In this document: one piece after another, positions 33,620-43,285 of the stretch
How the letters are laid out: each line of letters begins with the position of its first letter
Numbering within the stretch: the first letter of the stretch is position 1
NCBI GenBank assembly: GCA_022799755.1
Contig: JAAWOU010000006.1
Coordinates: 1-63,777 of the forward strand
Direction of reading: 5' to 3'
DNA length: 63,777 nucleotides
Source of the DNA: Lachnospiraceae bacterium
GTDB taxonomy: Bacteria; Bacillota; Clostridia; Lachnospirales; Lachnospiraceae
Made by a program: the position numbers and the translations under genes
The notes under the pieces: generated by a model
What the model saw: only the letters and a program-made list of their open reading frames with translations
Database searches by the model: none
What the model was told of the DNA's origin: nothing

Positions 33620-34966
33620 ATGATATACAGTTTTACAGATTTGGTCTGGCTGTTTTTTGTCTACTCCTTTGCAGGCTGGTGCATGGAGGTATGCTATGCC
33701 GCATTCAGCCGCAGACGGTTCGTAAACCGGGGGTTTGTGAACAGTCCGCTCTGCCCTATATACGGCTTCAGCGCCGTGCTCTTCGCGATATTTCTTCCGG
33801 AGCTGACAGGAAATCTCTTTTTCCTGTTTCTGGGCGGTATGCTGTTGGCCACTATTGTGGAATATACCACGGGCATGCTCATGGAAAGGATCTTCCGCAA
33901 AAAACTGTGGGACTACTCGGACATCAAATATAACCTGAGCGGCTTTGTATGCGCCCGGTATTCTCTGCTTTGGGGCTTGCTGGCAGTGGCTGCCATGCGC
34001 TATGTCAATCCCGTGCTCCTGGGCCTGCTGCAAAAGGTGCCCGGGCTTGGGGCGACGATAGCGCTGTGGGCGGCGTCAGGCCTGCTGGCAGCGGATTTCC
34101 TTACCACCGCAATGGCGATTCTGGGTATGAAGATTACCGCCAGACGGCTCTCCCGGCTCTCGGAGAGTATGCAGCAGACCTCCAAGCTGTTGGAGAACCA
34201 GCTCACGGCCTGGGTGCAGGGGCGTATGGAGAAAGCGTTCCCGTCTATCGACCGGGAGATTATCGCAGAAAAGCTGCGGGAGGAGTCCGAGAGATCGAAA
34301 GCTGCGCCCAGGGTGTTCGCTCAGGGGTGCTGTTTCTATAAACTGGTGTGCCTGTTCTTCATCGGGGCGTTTCTGGGAGACATCACGGAGACGATTTTCT
34401 GCCTCATGACCACCGGTGTGCTCATGAGCCGCAGCAGTGTGGTGTACGGGCCGTTCAGCATTGTCTGGGGGCTGGGCTGTGCGCTGCTGACCCTGTTTCT
34501 GTACCGCTACCGGAACAAGAGCGACGGGTACATCTTCGCTGCGGGCACTTTGCTGGGGGGTATGTACGAATATGTCTGCAGCGTATTCACGGAACTGGTC
34601 TTTGGCACGGTGTTCTGGGACTACAGCGGCTTTGCTTTCAACCTGGGCGGCCGTATCAATCTGCTGTACTGCTTTTTCTGGGGGATTGCGGCGGTGGTGT
34701 GGCTGAAAATCATATATCCCAGGCTGTCGGGCCTGATCGAGAGGCTTCCGGTGAGGGCGGGCAGGATCCTCTGTAACTGCCTGATCGTGTTCATGATCTT
34801 TAACATGGCCGTTTCCTCCCTGGCGCTTGCGCGGTATACGCAGCGGCATACGGGCGGCGCTTCCGATGCGGTTTCGGACGAAAATCCTCTGGCCGTTTTC
34901 CTGGACGAGCGCTTCCCGGACCAGCGTATGGAGCGGATTTATCCCAACGCAAAGCTGGTGGATTGA
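33620..34966 (+). CDS. Duplicated CmpB-like putative ABC transporter permease
   Basis: 448 residues. Two tandem copies of the membrane domain often annotated as a putative ABC transporter permease (CmpB type). Copy one, about residues 1-170, shows SFAGWCMEVCYAAFSRRRFV, GFVNSPLCPIYGFSAV and KLWDYSDIKYNLSGFVCARY. Copy two, about 250-400, shows FLGDITETIF, SSVVYGPFSIVWGLGC and FWDYSGFAFNLGGRINL. A charged linker of about 70 residues separates them. Single-domain relatives are common; the fusion is less so. No ATPase is adjacent and transport activity is unproven. Confidence 0.75.
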   Translation: MIYSFTDLVWLFFVYSFAGWCMEVCYAAFSRRRFVNRGFVNSPLCPIYGFSAVLFAIFLPELTGNLFFLFLGGMLLATIVEYTTGMLMERIFRKKLWDYSDIKYNLSGFVCARYSLLWGLLAVAAMRYVNPVLLGLLQKVPGLGATIALWAASGLLAADFLTTAMAILGMKITARRLSRLSESMQQTSKLLENQLTAWVQGRMEKAFPSIDREIIAEKLREESERSKAAPRVFAQGCCFYKLVCLFFIGAFLGDITETIFCLMTTGVLMSRSSVVYGPFSIVWGLGCALLTLFLYRYRNKSDGYIFAAGTLLGGMYEYVCSVFTELVFGTVFWDYSGFAFNLGGRINLLYCFFWGIAAVVWLKIIYPRLSGLIERLPVRAGRILCNCLIVFMIFNMAVSSLALARYTQRHTGGASDAVSDENPLAVFLDERFPDQRMERIYPNAKLVD

Positions 34967-35001
34967 TTGGATGTTAGACATGTGAAGAAAAGGGGTATGA
35001 A

Positions 35002-36465
35002 ATGAATTCTGGGAAATCTGTAAACTTATGTCATATGCTGTGGAGGATACTGCCCTTTGTGGGGATTGCGATATGGGGCGTTTTCTGCATAACCGACAAT
35101 CTCGGGTATGATGAGGCGTATACGGCCGCGCTGATTTCTCATCCTGTAGGGGAGCTGGTTCAGATCACGGCCCAGGATGTCCATGCCCCTTTTTATTACA
35201 TTTTGCTGAAAGGGTTCAGCTCTCTCTGCGACGCCGTCACCTTTTTTGCACCGGAGGGATCCCATTTCTGGCAGTTGAAGCTGTTTTCACTGGTATTCAT
35301 GACAGCCTATCTTCTCCTGGGAAAGTATATGGTGAAACGCCTTTTCGACGAGGAGACTGCGGTATTCTTTATGCTCTTTTCCCTCCTGATGCCAAGTATG
35401 GGTGTCCAGGCGGGCAATGTCCGAATGTATGCCATGGGGCTGTTCTTTTTCACCGCTGCGGGGCTGCTTGCCTGTGATATTCTGCGGGCTTCCACAGGGA
35501 AAAAGTGGATTCTGTTCACCATATGCGGCATAGGCAGCGTCTACAGCCATACCTTTTCCATGATACAGACTTTCCTCCTGTATCTCATCCTGCTGGGGGC
35601 GCTGCTTTGGCAGAAGAGATATACTTTGCTGGGAATGTATGCGGGAAGCGGGCTGCTGGTTTCCGTCTGCTATATGTTCTGGCTGCGGATTCTCTACCGG
35701 CAGATGCAGGAGAGAATCGGCTCCATGAGCCAGGCCCTGGCTCCCACGATATATACGCCCATAGACTATTGCACAGACTGGTTTTCCGATCCCTTAGCGC
35801 CCAGTACTCTGGCGGTTTATCTGGGCATAGGGCTCACTGTGGCTGTGGGCTACTATGCGGTGGGGCATATGCGCAGAGCCGGAGATTATGCCGCGGCCTG
35901 GGCCATGGGAATCATGGGGCTCACCACTGTCATAGGCCATCTGCTGTCCTACCGTGTGGCTTCCGGTTTTATGGGCCGCTATGTCTTCTTTGGCTTTGGC
36001 GGACTGGCGCTGTGGTACGCGTTGGGGATGAAAGAGATCCGTTCCCGCAGAGCCAGGGCGGCGGTGGGCATGCTGTTCTTCCTTTGCTTTGCCGTGCAGT
36101 ATCGGTCCGAGCTGCAGATCGAATACGACGACGGTCTGGAGCAATACCAGGCGTTTTATGAAGAGAATATCGAACCTGAGGACATGATCCTGGCCTCCTC
36201 CATTCATTCGCTGTACCTGAATGTGTATCATCCGGACAGACCCTATATGGTTTACGGCTCCCTGCCTGCATTTTCTCCCTTTCACAATACGACAGTGTTC
36301 AGACAGTGGGAGCAGCTTGCGGATGTGGAAGGGGACATCTGGTTCTTCGCGCTGGACAGCTTACAGGCGCCGGACTTCAGCCCGCACTACCAAAGCGAAT
36401 GCGTGCTTACATTCCGGTATATGACGCTGGACTTCCGGATTTACCGCCTGATTCCGCTCCGGTGA
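35002..36465 (+). CDS. GT-C-type membrane glycosyltransferase
   Basis: 487 residues with about ten membrane helices and a short soluble C-terminus. The first extracytoplasmic loop contains LGYDEAYTAALI, the acidic motif of ArnT/PMT-like (GT39/83-like) glycosyltransferases that use lipid-phosphate sugars, followed by QDVHAPFYYILLKG. Such enzymes transfer sugars outside the membrane. Acceptor and donor are unknown. AAAGGGG precedes the start. A second large membrane protein of similar type lies 1.7 kb downstream. Confidence 0.75.
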   Translation: MNSGKSVNLCHMLWRILPFVGIAIWGVFCITDNLGYDEAYTAALISHPVGELVQITAQDVHAPFYYILLKGFSSLCDAVTFFAPEGSHFWQLKLFSLVFMTAYLLLGKYMVKRLFDEETAVFFMLFSLLMPSMGVQAGNVRMYAMGLFFFTAAGLLACDILRASTGKKWILFTICGIGSVYSHTFSMIQTFLLYLILLGALLWQKRYTLLGMYAGSGLLVSVCYMFWLRILYRQMQERIGSMSQALAPTIYTPIDYCTDWFSDPLAPSTLAVYLGIGLTVAVGYYAVGHMRRAGDYAAAWAMGIMGLTTVIGHLLSYRVASGFMGRYVFFGFGGLALWYALGMKEIRSRRARAAVGMLFFLCFAVQYRSELQIEYDDGLEQYQAFYEENIEPEDMILASSIHSLYLNVYHPDRPYMVYGSLPAFSPFHNTTVFRQWEQLADVEGDIWFFALDSLQAPDFSPHYQSECVLTFRYMTLDFRIYRLIPLR

Positions 36466-36519
36466 ACAGGACTGCGGGACTGCCGTAAACGGCAGCGAGC
36501 CGCCATATAGGAGAGCCTG

Positions 36520-36549
36520 TTGACAATCCATGGATTTCGGGTATATGAT
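36520..36549 (+). promoter_or_regulatory. Promoter of the discoidin-like gene
   Basis: Consensus -35 TTGACA (36520-36525), 18-bp spacer, -10 TATGAT (36544-36549), 52 bases before the ATG. Confidence 0.65.
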
Positions 36550-36601
36550 AAATCTGTCCGGCATGGGTAGGACTACAGGATATGGATAAGGAGGGGGCAG
36601 A

Positions 36602-37393
36602 ATGGCCACATTATCATTAAAAGTAATAGACAGAGACGGCAATACCGTCTGCGTCAGCAGCGGGGAGGATTTCACGGATCTGGTGTGTATGAGGGCATAT
36701 GAGGAAGGGGACAGAATCGTGCTGGAGACTTCCCGGAAGAATCTGTACGTCAATTGGCAGGTGGATGATGCCCTGGGAGCGGCCTTTGTATATCTCACCG
36801 ACAATGTAAGCTATGAAATTCCGTTTGGAGAGAAGCGCGTCAGCCTCTCGCCCAAGGTGTTCTCCGGCAGCAGGCATTATCTCTACGCGGAGACGGCCAG
36901 GCAGGACGAGATAGAGGCCTACCGCAACCTGGCCTTAAATCCTGCGGACCAGCACAGGGATGTGTCTTGCTTTCCCCATGCCACGGCCAATGTGGAGACC
37001 AGAGGGGAGTCCGTTTTCGCGGCGAAGAATGCCATAGACGGCGTGCGCGCGAACCTGTCTCACGGCCCCTGGCCATACCAGTCCTGGGGGATCAACCGTC
37101 AGGACGACGCGTCAATGCGGGTGGATTTCGGGCGCAGGATCCGCACGGACAAAGTGGTGCTTTACACCCGGGCCGATTTTCCCCATGACAACTGGTGGGT
37201 ACAGGTGACGCTGCGGTTCTCGGACGGCAGCTGCGAAGATTTTGCCCTGGAGAAATCCCTGCGGGGGCATGTGCTGACTTTCCCGGAAAAGGAGATTACA
37301 TGGATTGAGCTCTGCAATCTGATCAAAGCCGACGATCCCTCTCCGTTTCCGGCGCTGAGCCAGATTGAAGTGTACGGGACAAATGTGCTGTAG
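36602..37393 (+). CDS. Cytoplasmic discoidin/F5-8C-like carbohydrate-binding protein
   Basis: 263 residues after AAGGAGGGGG. The first 100 residues are a beta-rich domain (RIVLETSRKNLYVNWQVDD). Residues about 110-263 look like an F5/8 type C (CBM32-like) jelly roll: NLALNPADQHRD, AKNAIDGVRANLSHGPWPYQ, SWGINRQDDASMRVDFGRRI and DKVVLYTRADFPHDNWWVQV. There is no signal peptide and no enzyme domain, which is odd for a sugar-binding module normally found outside the cell. Function unknown. Confidence 0.7.
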   Translation: MATLSLKVIDRDGNTVCVSSGEDFTDLVCMRAYEEGDRIVLETSRKNLYVNWQVDDALGAAFVYLTDNVSYEIPFGEKRVSLSPKVFSGSRHYLYAETARQDEIEAYRNLALNPADQHRDVSCFPHATANVETRGESVFAAKNAIDGVRANLSHGPWPYQSWGINRQDDASMRVDFGRRIRTDKVVLYTRADFPHDNWWVQVTLRFSDGSCEDFALEKSLRGHVLTFPEKEITWIELCNLIKADDPSPFPALSQIEVYGTNVL

Positions 37394-37468
37394 GGGACGC
37401 ACCGGGGGGCGCATGCATGGCTTGAGCCCCATGGGGTCTGTCCGGCAGGATCGGAAAGGGAGCTGGAG

Positions 37469-38122
37469 ATGGGGGAAAACGAGAAGATAAAACTGCTGTT
37501 TGGGACGGGCAATCAGGCCAAGCTTGCGGACATGCAGCACAGACTTCGTGATCTGAATATAGAGATACTCGGGCTGAGAGATATGGAAGAAAAGGCCCCG
37601 GACGTGCCCGAGGACGGGAACACGCTTCTGGAGAATGCAAGGCAGAAAGCGCTTGCCTACTATGACTTTTACGGGATGCCGGTATTTTCCTGCGACTCCG
37701 GTCTGTATTTCGAGGGGCTGCCCGAGAATCTACAGCCGGGGATTCATGTGAGAACCGTGGGCGGAAAGTATCTGACGGACGAGGAGATGCTGGCGTATTA
37801 CGGCGGTCTTGCGAAGAAATACGGGGATCTGCGGGCCCGGTACAGAAACGCCATATGCCTGGTGACGGACAGGGAGCATGTCTATGAGACCATGGACGAT
37901 ACCCTGGCCAGCGAAGTGTTCCTGATCACCTCTGTGCCCTATTCGGGGGTGCGTCACAAAGGGTTTCCGCTGGACAGCCTTTCCGTGAGCATCGGGACAG
38001 GGAAGTATTTCTACGAGATGGACGATGAGCAGACGGACGGGCCGGCGGTCTCGGACGGATTCCGGCAGTTCTTCCAACGGTATCTGCGGGAACGGGGACG
38101 TGAGCGGTCTGAGCTGTCATGA
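37469..38122 (+). CDS. Ham1/RdgB-like non-canonical purine NTP pyrophosphatase
   Basis: 217 residues. Removes pyrophosphate from deaminated purine nucleotides such as ITP and XTP. The N-terminal FGTGNQAKLADMQHRL, the acidic NTLLENARQKALAYY and the FSCDSGLYFEGLP box match the family. The usual SHR motif near the C-terminus is not clear (the region reads YSGVRHKGFPLDSL), so substrate range may differ. GGGAGCTGGAG precedes the ATG. The stop overlaps an upstream ATG of the next frame. Confidence 0.82.
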   Translation: MGENEKIKLLFGTGNQAKLADMQHRLRDLNIEILGLRDMEEKAPDVPEDGNTLLENARQKALAYYDFYGMPVFSCDSGLYFEGLPENLQPGIHVRTVGGKYLTDEEMLAYYGGLAKKYGDLRARYRNAICLVTDREHVYETMDDTLASEVFLITSVPYSGVRHKGFPLDSLSVSIGTGKYFYEMDDEQTDGPAVSDGFRQFFQRYLRERGRERSELS

Positions 38123-38151
38123 AGCATCGGGCGGGAAAAGGAGAAAGCTCC

Positions 38152-39951
38152 ATGATGACAAAGAAGCATATGACGCAGAGAAGACGGATCGGGTTGACGG
38201 AGGCGGCCTTTCTGGCAGGCGTGTGGGTATTACTTGCCTGTCTTTTTGACTTTCGTTACGCCATGAATGACGATGTGCTCATTCACGGGATTCTGTCCGG
38301 AAAATATGCCGGAGAGCCGGACATCCACAATATCTCCCTGAATATTGTGCTGAATGCCGTGTTTGCGCTGCTGTACAGGGTCTGCGGCTTTGTGCCCTGG
38401 TTCGGATTGGCAATGGTGTCCGCGCAGTTTTTATCTCTCTATGAAATCGCGATGTGTCTGGAACGGAAAATGAAATTCCAAACGGCATGGCGTCCGGCGA
38501 TTCTGGCGGGAGTGAATCTTCTTCTCACGGGGCTGATGCTGCAGGAGCTGGTAATCGTTCAATATACTTATACGGCAGCGCTTCTGATGGCGGCTGCCAC
38601 GGCGCGGCTTACCTGCGTGGAGGAGACGGATCGGAGGGGGCTTGCGTACTTGGGCATTCTGGGCCGATATCTGCTGGCGTTCTGTCTGCGCACCGAGATA
38701 TGCCTGTTTCTGCTGCCCTTTGCCGCGGTGCTTACGGCAATCGCTTATCACAAAAGGAACGGTCTGCACATAGTACGCCGGGAGCTGGTTCGATGGGGGC
38801 TGTTCTGGGGGGCGCTGACACTGTGTCTGGCAGGGCTGTATGCGGCGGACCCGGCAGGGTACGCCGACGGAGGCTGGGCAGACTACCGAAAGGTGGACCG
38901 ATATCGGACCCAGCTGTATGACTTCCTGGCGCTGCCGGCCTATGAGGAGAATCAGGATTTTTATGAGAAAGCCGGCATATCAAGGAGCCAGTACGAGCTG
39001 CTGAAAAACTATAATTTTTCCCTGGACGAGAGGATTACGGGGGATACCCTGCAAAAGGTGGTGGAGTATGCCAACGAAAAGAGAACCTCGCAGTATCAGG
39101 GGGCAGAAAAGCTCTATATGCGGTTTTTTACGCTACCCCTGCGGGAGGGCATATGGTCTTACTGCCACAGAGTGCTGTGGGATCCCCAGGTATCGGGGGA
39201 CGACTATCCCTGGAATTTTGTCTGCGCCGCTCTGTACCTGACATGGATTGTCCTGACCTTTCTTACGAAGCGGTGGCGGAACGCGGCCTATCTGGCTCTG
39301 CTCCTGTTCCTGCGCTCCGGGCTGTGGATGTATATCATTCTGAGACAGAGGGTGCCGGCGCGGGTGACCCATTCCCTGTTTATCATGGAGATCGTGTGTC
39401 TTCTGCTGCTGGTGTTTGAGGAGCTAAGCCTTTTAGACCAAAGCAGGGCTCTGCGCAGACCCAAGGGGCTCTGGATCGGAATGGCGGTGCTGTTCTTGGC
39501 CGGGGCGGGGGCAGTGACGGCAGACAGCTGGGCAAGGGTTCCCGGGGACTACAGGGAGACCGTGGAGTTTAACAGGGAATGGCAGGAATTGCTGGACTAC
39601 TGTGCGGAGAGAAAGGATTGCTTTTACTTGATGGATGTGTACTCCACGGTGAATTACACCGAGCCCATCTTCGGCGGAGCCTGGGACGGACCGGACAACT
39701 ATGATATCTGCGGGGGATGGCTTGCCAAGAGCCCCCTGTGTACGGAAAAATATGAAAACTTCGGATTTACCGTGCCGGAAAAGGCTTTGATTGAAACGGA
39801 TCACGTGTACTTCATGGCGGAGGCGGGCAGCGATTTGGACTGGCTGCTTGCACTTTATGAGGAGCTGGGGATCCGGGCAGAGGCCGAGTATGTGGAGAGG
39901 GCGGCAGGGAAGTTCGACATTATCAGGATTCGGGAAGAGGCAGAGGAATAA
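38152..39951 (+). CDS. Large multi-pass membrane protein, GT-C glycosyltransferase-like
   Basis: About 599 residues from ATG 38152 (AAAGGAGAAAG upstream); an ATG at 38119 overlaps the preceding stop but has a weak ribosome site. About ten membrane helices are followed by a soluble tail (about 470-599). Near the N-terminus DFRYAMNDDVLIHGILSGKY carries the Asp-Asp pair seen in the first loop of many GT-C-like proteins. The tail has WDGPDNYDICGGWLAKSPLC. Family not named with certainty. It may act with the GT-C protein at 35002 in surface glycan assembly. Confidence 0.6.
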   Translation: MMTKKHMTQRRRIGLTEAAFLAGVWVLLACLFDFRYAMNDDVLIHGILSGKYAGEPDIHNISLNIVLNAVFALLYRVCGFVPWFGLAMVSAQFLSLYEIAMCLERKMKFQTAWRPAILAGVNLLLTGLMLQELVIVQYTYTAALLMAAATARLTCVEETDRRGLAYLGILGRYLLAFCLRTEICLFLLPFAAVLTAIAYHKRNGLHIVRRELVRWGLFWGALTLCLAGLYAADPAGYADGGWADYRKVDRYRTQLYDFLALPAYEENQDFYEKAGISRSQYELLKNYNFSLDERITGDTLQKVVEYANEKRTSQYQGAEKLYMRFFTLPLREGIWSYCHRVLWDPQVSGDDYPWNFVCAALYLTWIVLTFLTKRWRNAAYLALLLFLRSGLWMYIILRQRVPARVTHSLFIMEIVCLLLLVFEELSLLDQSRALRRPKGLWIGMAVLFLAGAGAVTADSWARVPGDYRETVEFNREWQELLDYCAERKDCFYLMDVYSTVNYTEPIFGGAWDGPDNYDICGGWLAKSPLCTEKYENFGFTVPEKALIETDHVYFMAEAGSDLDWLLALYEELGIRAEAEYVERAAGKFDIIRIREEAEE

Positions 39952-39959
39952 TCAGCCTC

Positions 39960-39988
39960 TTTTCAAATATCCCAAGATATGTTACACT
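39960..39988 (+). promoter_or_regulatory. Extended -10 promoter of the CPBP protease gene
   Basis: TTTTCA (39960-39965), 17-bp spacer, TACACT (39983-39988) preceded by TGT. Confidence 0.45.
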
Positions 39989-40044
39989 AAATGCAGACAG
40001 TTGACACACAGGGGCGGTCATGCCGGATAGGAGAAGCATAGAAG

Positions 40045-41160
40045 ATGGATGGAATGAACGGACAGATGAGAGAGGGGAACACCGCCGGATATGGGACGGG
40101 CGGGTATATGGCTGCGGACGGGCAGGCTTCCATGTGGCAGCCCCAACAGCCCCAGCAGCCTGATCCCGGGCGGATGCTGAAAGCGGCCAGAAAGCATTTT
40201 TCCAAGCTGGGCGGAATGTATCTGCTGGGGACGATCGTGATCATTGCGCTGCAGTCCGCTGTCTCGGCGGTGGCGCTGCTTCTGAGCCCCAGGTGGCTGA
40301 CGAACGGGAATACGGCCCTGTTCCTCTCCATGCTGCCAATGTATCTGGTGGGGATGCCGGTGCTTATCCTGCTGGTGAAGACCGTTCCCGCGGAGAGAGT
40401 GGAGCGCCGCCGGATCAGGCCGGGGCAATTCATCGCCGCTGTGGTCATGGCTTTCGGCGCGGTATACCTGACCAATATCGTCGGCAATGTCATCACGCTG
40501 ATCATCGGCATGCTCAAAGGCGGCGCAGTGGAGAACCAGCTGGCCAGTGTGACGGAATCGGTCAGCCTCTGGACCATAGCGTTCTGGATGGTGCTGTGCG
40601 CGCCTGTCATGGAGGAATACGTTTTCCGCAAGATGATTGTGGACAGGACGGTCCGCTACGGGGAGGGGCCTGCGGTACTGGTGTCCGGATTGATGTTTGG
40701 CCTGTTTCACGGCAATCTGAACCAGTTCGTCTACGCTTTTGCGCTGGGGATGCTTCTGGCGTATCTGTATGTGAAGACCGGGAACTTAAAGATTACCATT
40801 GCGATTCATATGATGATCAACTTCATGGGCGGCTTTGTGAGTTCGGCGCTGACAAGGGCTGTGGATTTAGACGAGTATCTGGACATAGTGTCGACCATGG
40901 ATATGCCTGCCATGGTAGCCTATCTCACGAAACATATGGCAGGGCTTATGGCATACTTCATATTCCTGCTTTTCGTCCTCGGCAGCCTGATAGCGGGGCT
41001 GGTGCTGTTCATCGTGTGCCTGGCGAAAAGGAAGTTCTTCTTTGCCGGGCGGACGGCGATTCCCAGAGGGAAAAAGTTCCGGACCGTTTTTTTGAACGTG
41101 GGTATGTCGCTGTACATTGTCTTCTGGACCGCAGTGATCATCTATACTCTTATCATATAA
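40045..41160 (+). CDS. CPBP-family intramembrane metalloprotease
   Basis: 371 residues, eight or so helices, with a Gln/Pro-rich cytoplasmic head (QPQQPQQPDPGR). The Abi/CPBP catalytic motifs are complete: E190-E191 in VMEEYVFRK, H222 in FGLFHGNLNQF, and H255 and N259 in IHMMINFMGG. Relatives process prenylated proteins or mediate bacteriocin self-immunity; the local role is unknown. Confidence 0.9.
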   Translation: MDGMNGQMREGNTAGYGTGGYMAADGQASMWQPQQPQQPDPGRMLKAARKHFSKLGGMYLLGTIVIIALQSAVSAVALLLSPRWLTNGNTALFLSMLPMYLVGMPVLILLVKTVPAERVERRRIRPGQFIAAVVMAFGAVYLTNIVGNVITLIIGMLKGGAVENQLASVTESVSLWTIAFWMVLCAPVMEEYVFRKMIVDRTVRYGEGPAVLVSGLMFGLFHGNLNQFVYAFALGMLLAYLYVKTGNLKITIAIHMMINFMGGFVSSALTRAVDLDEYLDIVSTMDMPAMVAYLTKHMAGLMAYFIFLLFVLGSLIAGLVLFIVCLAKRKFFFAGRTAIPRGKKFRTVFLNVGMSLYIVFWTAVIIYTLII

Positions 41161-41191
41161 TTGACCGGAAAGGTAGTCGGAGGTTTTTGAG

Positions 41192-41902
41192 ATGTACACA
41201 TTTGACAGCAGGATCAGATACAGCGAGACGGACAGCGAGGGGAAGCTCACGATGGCTTCCCTTATCAACTATTTTCAGGACTGCTCCACATTTCAGTCCG
41301 AGGATCTGGGGCTGGGCGTCGGATACTTAAAGGAGGTACACATGGTCTGGGTGCTCTCCTCCTGGCAGATTGTGGTGGAGCGCTACCCCGCTCTGGGCGA
41401 GAGGGTGACCGTGGGGACGCTGCCCTATACGCTGAAAGGGTTTCTGGGATACAGGAACTTCTTTCTGAAAGACGAAAAGGGGGAGTATCTGGCAAAGGCC
41501 AATTCCCTGTGGAGTCTGCTGGACACCAGGACCAACAAGCCCACCGCCATCCCGGAGTCCATGACAAAGGGCTATAGACTGGAGGAAAGACTTGAGATGG
41601 CGTATGCCCCCCGCAAGATCACCGTGGGGCCGGACGGGGTACTGCGGGAGCCTGTGGTGGTGAAGCAGCATCATCTGGACACGAACCATCATGTGAACAA
41701 CCAGCAGTTTATAGACATTGCCATGGATTACCTGCCCGAGGGCTTTGCGGTGAAGCAGGTGCGGGCAGAGTACAAGAAGCAGGCCTTTCTGGGGGACATA
41801 CTGATGCCCCGGGTTTCGCAGACCGCGGACAGCCTCTGGGTGACCTTGGAGAACCAGGAGGGAAGCCCTTATGTGGTGGCGGAGTTTCAGCGGCGGAGCT
41901 AA
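41192..41902 (+). CDS. Acyl-ACP thioesterase
   Basis: 236 residues, double hot-dog fold. It releases fatty acids from acyl carrier protein. The N-terminal hot dog shows RIRYSETDSEGKLTMASLIN and WVLSSWQIVVERYPALGE; the second carries HHLDTNHHVNNQQFIDIAMD, with the catalytic Asn/His region of the FatA-like bacterial family. GGAGG lies before the start at a somewhat long distance. Confidence 0.9.
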   Translation: MYTFDSRIRYSETDSEGKLTMASLINYFQDCSTFQSEDLGLGVGYLKEVHMVWVLSSWQIVVERYPALGERVTVGTLPYTLKGFLGYRNFFLKDEKGEYLAKANSLWSLLDTRTNKPTAIPESMTKGYRLEERLEMAYAPRKITVGPDGVLREPVVVKQHHLDTNHHVNNQQFIDIAMDYLPEGFAVKQVRAEYKKQAFLGDILMPRVSQTADSLWVTLENQEGSPYVVAEFQRRS

Positions 41903-41967
41903 GGCGCAGGAGAATACGGGCGGGGAGACCGCCTTTTGAGAGAGCACAGAGGGGGAGTGGAGATATC

Positions 41968-42807
41968 ATGATAAATTTAGGTGAGAAGCAGCGGCTGACA
42001 GTGGTAAAAAAGGTGGAATTCGGCATCTATCTGGCACTTTCCGTGGAGGAGGACGATCCGAGGGTGCTTCTGCCCCGCAAGCAGGTGCCCCCGGAATGCA
42101 ATGTGGGCGATGTGATGGAGGTGTTCATCTACCGGGACTCCCAGGACAGGCTTATCGCCACCACCAGGGAGCCGAAGCTGGCCATGGGCCAGGTGGCGGA
42201 GCTGACCGTGGCACAGACCGGGAAAATCGGGGCGTTTCTTGACTGGGGACTGGAAAAGGATCTGCTTCTGCCCTTTAAGCAGCAGAGAGGCAGGGTGGAG
42301 CAGGGGGACAAGGTGCTGGTGTCCCTTTACATCGACAAGAGCGACAGGCTCTGCGCTACCATGAATGTGTATGACAATCTGCGCACGGACAGCGCCTACA
42401 AAAAAGACGACAAGGTAAAGGGGCGGGTCTATGAGATCAGTGACAACTTCGGCGCGTTTGTGGCAGTGGACAATCTCTATTCCGGCCTGATTCCCCAGAA
42501 AGAGCTCTACGGGAACGTGGAGCTGGGCAAGGACGTGGAGGCCAGGGTTATCCAGGTGCGGGAGGACGGAAAGCTGACGCTGGGCGTCAGGGACAAGGCT
42601 TATCTGCAGATGGATAAGGACGCAGAGAAGATTCTGGCAATGATCGACGAGAACGGAGGAATGCTTCCCTTTACGGACAAGGCGTCCCCGGAGCGCATCA
42701 GGCAGGAGACGGGCATGAGCAAGAACGAGTTCAAGCGGGCCGTAGGGCGGCTCTTGAAAGAGCGGAAAGTCGAGATCGGCCAGTATTCTATCAGTAAAAT
42801 ACAGTAA
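41968..42807 (+). CDS. S1-domain RNA-binding protein, CvfB/YitL type
   Basis: 279 residues: S1-like domains (residues about 5-60, 70-130 and 145-205, the last with GRVYEISDNFGAFVAVDNLY) and a C-terminal winged helix (RQETGMSKNEFKRAVGRLLK). CvfB affects virulence-factor expression in Staphylococcus and binds RNA. Normal length for the family. Start MINLGEKQRLTVVKK follows GGGGGAGTGGAG. Confidence 0.9.
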   Translation: MINLGEKQRLTVVKKVEFGIYLALSVEEDDPRVLLPRKQVPPECNVGDVMEVFIYRDSQDRLIATTREPKLAMGQVAELTVAQTGKIGAFLDWGLEKDLLLPFKQQRGRVEQGDKVLVSLYIDKSDRLCATMNVYDNLRTDSAYKKDDKVKGRVYEISDNFGAFVAVDNLYSGLIPQKELYGNVELGKDVEARVIQVREDGKLTLGVRDKAYLQMDKDAEKILAMIDENGGMLPFTDKASPERIRQETGMSKNEFKRAVGRLLKERKVEIGQYSISKIQ

Positions 42808-42903
42808 CCAGAAATCATTAAGAAATTGAAAAATTACCGGAAAGGGTGGTAAAAACATTCTTGTTATGATAAAATGAGAATATACCGGTCAGGAGGTGTG
42901 TTT

Positions 42904-43095
42904 ATGGATATTCCAGAAGTATCAATGGCGCTGGCAAATGCTTCCGTGCTGTCCCAGGTGGGCACTGCGGTGCTGAGCAAAGCGCTGGACTCCAGCAGAG
43001 AGCTGGCGGCAGGGATGGCGCAGCTGATGGACGCCGCTGCCATGGAACTTTCCGTGAATCCTAACGTGGGCGCGAATTTTGACATGCGTGTCTGA
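42904..43095 (+). CDS. YjfB-family putative motility protein
   Basis: 63 residues from ATG 42904 after AGGAGG. MDIPEVSMALANASVLSQVG and a C-terminal NPNVGANFDMRV match the small YjfB family, which in Bacillus belongs to the SigD (flagellar) regulon. Upstream, TAAA and GATAAA spaced 14 bases apart (about 42852-42875) only weakly resemble a sigma-D promoter. It supports the view that the organism is flagellated. Confidence 0.85.
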   Translation: MDIPEVSMALANASVLSQVGTAVLSKALDSSRELAAGMAQLMDAAAMELSVNPNVGANFDMRV

Positions 43096-43138
43096 GGCGG
43101 ATGCAAAAGGCGGCCCCTGTTTTGGAGATTTGTCTATA

Positions 43139-43173
43139 AAACTGTCTGGGGTCATACTTCAGGCAGTTTTTTT
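43139..43173 (+). terminator. Intrinsic terminator after yjfB
   Basis: AAACTGTCTG (43139-43148) pairs with CAGGCAGTTT (43160-43169) with one mismatch, followed by a seven-T run. Confidence 0.85.
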
Positions 43174-43285
43174 GTGAAATGTCATAAAATCCTATTGCTT
43201 TTTTTGCGTATTTTTTGTACATTTGTAGATGTAGAAACAAATACTGACATTGGAACCGGCTATGGCGGCAAAAGGAGTGGGGAGA

